Below are positions 62,052-64,000 of a stretch of DNA of 64,000 nt, piece by piece. Positions within the stretch are counted from its first letter, which is position 1. Each line of letters opens with the position of its first letter. The stretch spans positions 1-64,000 of the forward strand of contig NZ_CYRX01000026.1 of assembly GCF_001458315.1 (NCBI RefSeq). The letters run 5' to 3'. The notes under the pieces were generated by a model. That model was given only the letters and a program-made list of their open reading frames with translations. It ran no database searches and was not told the DNA's origin. Made by a program: the position numbers and the translations under genes. Origin of the DNA: Thalassobacter stenotrophicus (GTDB lineage: Bacteria > Pseudomonadota > Alphaproteobacteria > Rhodobacterales > Rhodobacteraceae).

Positions 62052-63254
62052 ATGATCGGGTTTTTCCTCTCTAACATCCGCTGGCTGGCGGCGGGGGCGC
62101 TGTTGGCGTTTTCGTCCAGCTATGGGCAAACCTTCTTTATCGCGATCTTTGCCGGTGAAATTCGCCGTGATTTCGGGTTAAGCCATGGGGATTGGGGTCT
62201 GATCTATGGGATCGGTACAGGTGTGTCGGCCCTGATCATGGTATGGGCAGGCGGGTTAACAGACAGGTTCCGGGTGCGGACACTCTCCGCGATAACACTG
62301 ATCCTGCTAGCACTGTCGTGCATTGCGATGGCGGTTAACCCATTTGCGGGAACCTTAGTGTTTTTGATCCTCGCGCTACGGGTGACGGGGCAGGGCATGC
62401 TGAGCCATATCCCCGCTGTTGCGATGACCCGCTGGTTCGTTGCCTCGCGCGGGCGGGCGTTGGCCATTGCGGCCCTTGGTTTTGCTGTGGCGCAGGCGTT
62501 CCTGCCTATGCTGTTTGTCATGATCAAAGACGCAGTGGGGTGGCGTGTTTCGTGGGCAATTGCAGCCGGCTTCGCATTTCTCGCCATCCCGCTGTTGGTT
62601 TGGCTTTTGCAAAAGGAACGCACGCCACAATCCCACGCTGAGGAAAAGGGTGCGACAGGTATGGGCGCGCGGCATTGGACCCGCGCTGAGGCTATACGAC
62701 ACCCGCTATTCTGGGCCTTTTGCCCTTCGATCTTTGGCTTATCGGCTTGGGGGACAGCGCTGTTTTTCCACCAAGTCCACTTGGCCGAAGTTAAGGGTTG
62801 GACGCATGCGGACCTCACCCTCTTGTTTCCCGTTTTTACAGTGGCGTCTGTGGTTGCGATGCTCTGCGCAGGCGCGGCTATTGATCGATTTGGCACGCGG
62901 CTTCTTGTTCCAACCTATCTGATCCCGGCTGCGTTGGGCTTTATGTTGCTGGCGTCAGCTACGTCATTGTGGGTGGGCGGTGCTGCATTTGTGATAATCG
63001 GCGCAACCCAAGGTATGAGCGCGGCTGTCCCCGGCGCGTTTTGGGCAGAGCACTATGGCACGCAATTCGTCGGATCTATCAAGGCGCTAGCGACCGCAGT
63101 CATGGTGGCGGGATCAGCCGCGGGGCCTTGGATCACCGGTGCATTCATCGACACCGGTTTGTCGTTCAATGCACAATTTCCCTTGTTTAGTGTCTATTTT
63201 GTGGGCGCAGGCCTATTGGCGTGGCTCGGCCTAAGGTCAGCGCGCTCGGCGTAG
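62052..63254 (+). CDS. Major facilitator superfamily transporter
   Basis: The 400-residue protein has about twelve transmembrane segments and the MFS loop motif GGLTDRFRVRT between segments 2 and 3. It resembles the OFA/monocarboxylate branch (SSSYGQTFFIAIFAGEIRRD) of MFS proteins. Substrate unknown. The ATG at 62052 is preferred to a TTG at 62046; no ribosome-binding site is evident. The 3' end overlaps the convergent Smr gene by 18 bases. Confidence 0.8.
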   Translation: MIGFFLSNIRWLAAGALLAFSSSYGQTFFIAIFAGEIRRDFGLSHGDWGLIYGIGTGVSALIMVWAGGLTDRFRVRTLSAITLILLALSCIAMAVNPFAGTLVFLILALRVTGQGMLSHIPAVAMTRWFVASRGRALAIAALGFAVAQAFLPMLFVMIKDAVGWRVSWAIAAGFAFLAIPLLVWLLQKERTPQSHAEEKGATGMGARHWTRAEAIRHPLFWAFCPSIFGLSAWGTALFFHQVHLAEVKGWTHADLTLLFPVFTVASVVAMLCAGAAIDRFGTRLLVPTYLIPAALGFMLLASATSLWVGGAAFVIIGATQGMSAAVPGAFWAEHYGTQFVGSIKALATAVMVAGSAAGPWITGAFIDTGLSFNAQFPLFSVYFVGAGLLAWLGLRSARSA

Positions 63255-63827
63255 ATAGACATAATATGCACCCTCACCACCATGGCTAATGTGCGCTTGG
63301 GTCACCTGTGAAACCACTGCACCCATCGGAGGCATAGCCAGCCATTGAGGCACTTGGTGTCGCAAAACCCCGCGGCGGATTGGGATAGGGCCATCATCGC
63401 GCGTGCTTTTGCCTTTGCCGGTCACTACGAGCAGAAGCCTTTTGCCATCCGCATGCCCGTCCATCACGAACCGCATCAGCGTGGGGTGGGCCGCCGCCAG
63501 CGTCATGCCGTGCAAATCCAGCTTCCCCTCGGGACGGACCTTACCGCGCCGCATTTTTGTAAACGTCTTTTTGTCCATACGCAGCGGAGCGCTATTCACA
63601 CGCTCCCGCAGGGCGGGGGCAATGTCATGCGAAGGCAGCTTGGCACGTGCCTGCTGACCCAATTGAAAATGTGAGATCGTATGATCAGGCTTTGGGCTAG
63701 GCTTGGGTTTTGGTTGCTCCGGCGGCGCGCTTGCCCGCTTGGTAGGGTGCAGCGGCTCAGCCGTTTTGACGACCTCCTGCCAAAGGGCGGTATCGTCTGA
63801 ACTAAGCTCCTTGCGACGGCGGCTCAT
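63237..63827 (-). CDS. Smr (MutS2 C-terminal) domain protein
   Basis: The 196-residue protein has a Lys/Pro-rich N-terminal half and an Smr nuclease-like domain at about 95-196: LDLHGMTLAAAHPTL, LLLVVTGKG and GVLRHQVPQWL. Smr proteins cleave or bind branched DNA or RNA. The ATG overlaps the mltA stop (ATGA), so it is in the same operon. Confidence 0.85.
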   Translation of the reverse strand: MSRRRKELSSDDTALWQEVVKTAEPLHPTKRASAPPEQPKPKPSPKPDHTISHFQLGQQARAKLPSHDIAPALRERVNSAPLRMDKKTFTKMRRGKVRPEGKLDLHGMTLAAAHPTLMRFVMDGHADGKRLLLVVTGKGKSTRDDGPIPIRRGVLRHQVPQWLAMPPMGAVVSQVTQAHISHGGEGAYYVYLRRAR

Positions 63828-64000
63828 GTCGATACCTCACGCGGCAAAAGGAGTGTCATGGTAACCTCGGCATTCAGTGACCCTGCGCGCAGGCCGGCAT
63901 CTGTGCCAGTTCCGCAATAAAGATCGCCCCGGTTAGGGCCCTTGATCGCGCTACCTATATCTTGGGCCACGCATAGGCGGTTATAACCCTCCAACTCGAT
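63824..64000 (-). CDS. mltA: MltA-like lytic murein transglycosylase, C-terminal part
   Basis: The last 58 residues are in the window; the gene continues beyond 64000. They contain the MltA 3D-domain pattern (RLCVAQDIGSAIKGPNRGDL, then a G-G-x-D-like loop and LLLP). MltA trims peptidoglycan at the outer membrane. Its stop overlaps the start of the Smr gene. Confidence 0.75.
   Translation of the reverse strand: MELEGYNRLCVAQDIGSAIKGPNRGDLYCGTGTDAGLRAGSLNAEVTMTLLLPREVST

Overview
This window is the core of a photosynthesis gene cluster from an aerobic anoxygenic phototrophic alphaproteobacterium, most likely a Rhodobacterales (Roseobacter-group) organism. The reasons are: the purple-bacterial order crtE-crtF-bchCXYZ-pufQBALMC and bchFNBHLM-lhaA-puhABC; an aerobic-type cyclase gene (acsF) with no bchE visible; a tetraheme pufC in place of pufX; spheroidene-series carotenoid genes (crtA, B, C, D, E, F, I); and Rhodobacter-like regulators (ppsR and the B12-domain antirepressor ppaA/aerR). 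The DNA is GC-rich, so many long antisense reading frames are only shadows of real genes. No species is assigned.

Layout. 1-7.6 kb is ordinary chromosome: a Tat-exported PhoX-type phosphatase, a small unknown protein, a respiratory D-lactate dehydrogenase, an AEC-family permease, a tiny secreted protein beside a TetR regulator, and a glutathione-dependent formaldehyde dehydrogenase-like alcohol dehydrogenase. 7.65-13.1 kb is the rimP-nusA-ylxR-infB operon, with a possible attenuator in its leader. 13.2-59 kb is the photosynthesis cluster. It holds, in order: tspO-crtB-crtI (minus) divergent from crtA-bchI-bchD-bchO (plus); a long minus-strand block transcribed bchF-N-B-H-L-M-lhaA-puhA-B-C-orf98-acsF-puhE-hemA-cycA; ppaA and ppsR, then bchG-bch2-bchP-idi (plus); and the superoperon crtE-crtF-bchC-X-(orf58)-Y-Z-pufQ-B-A-L-M-C followed by dxs (minus), with crtD-crtC divergent from crtE. 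59-64 kb is hslV, a lipoprotein hydrolase, hslU, an MFS permease, an Smr-domain protein and the 3' end of an mltA-like gene that leaves the window.

How it works together. hemA supplies 5-aminolevulinate. BchIDH, BchM and AcsF make the bacteriochlorophyll ring; BchNBL, BchF, BchXYZ and BchC finish it; BchG and BchP add and reduce the tail, with isoprenoid precursors from Dxs, Idi and CrtE. The Crt enzymes build spheroidene and spheroidenone. PufLM, PuhA, PufC and PufBA form the reaction centre and LH1, assembled with LhaA, PuhB, PuhC, PuhE and PufQ; CycA probably returns electrons to it. Nine TGT-N12-ACA palindromes (the PpsR/CrtJ consensus) sit in exactly the intergenic regions where this regulator is known to act in Rhodobacter, so the cluster is probably under local PpsR/PpaA control.

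No tRNA, rRNA, insertion sequence, prophage or CRISPR array was seen. No stretch longer than 300 bases lacks a gene. The least conventional places are the missing canonical start for crtC near its conserved N-terminus, a small frame wedged between bchX and bchY, the leader in front of rimP, and the TetR/secreted-peptide locus.
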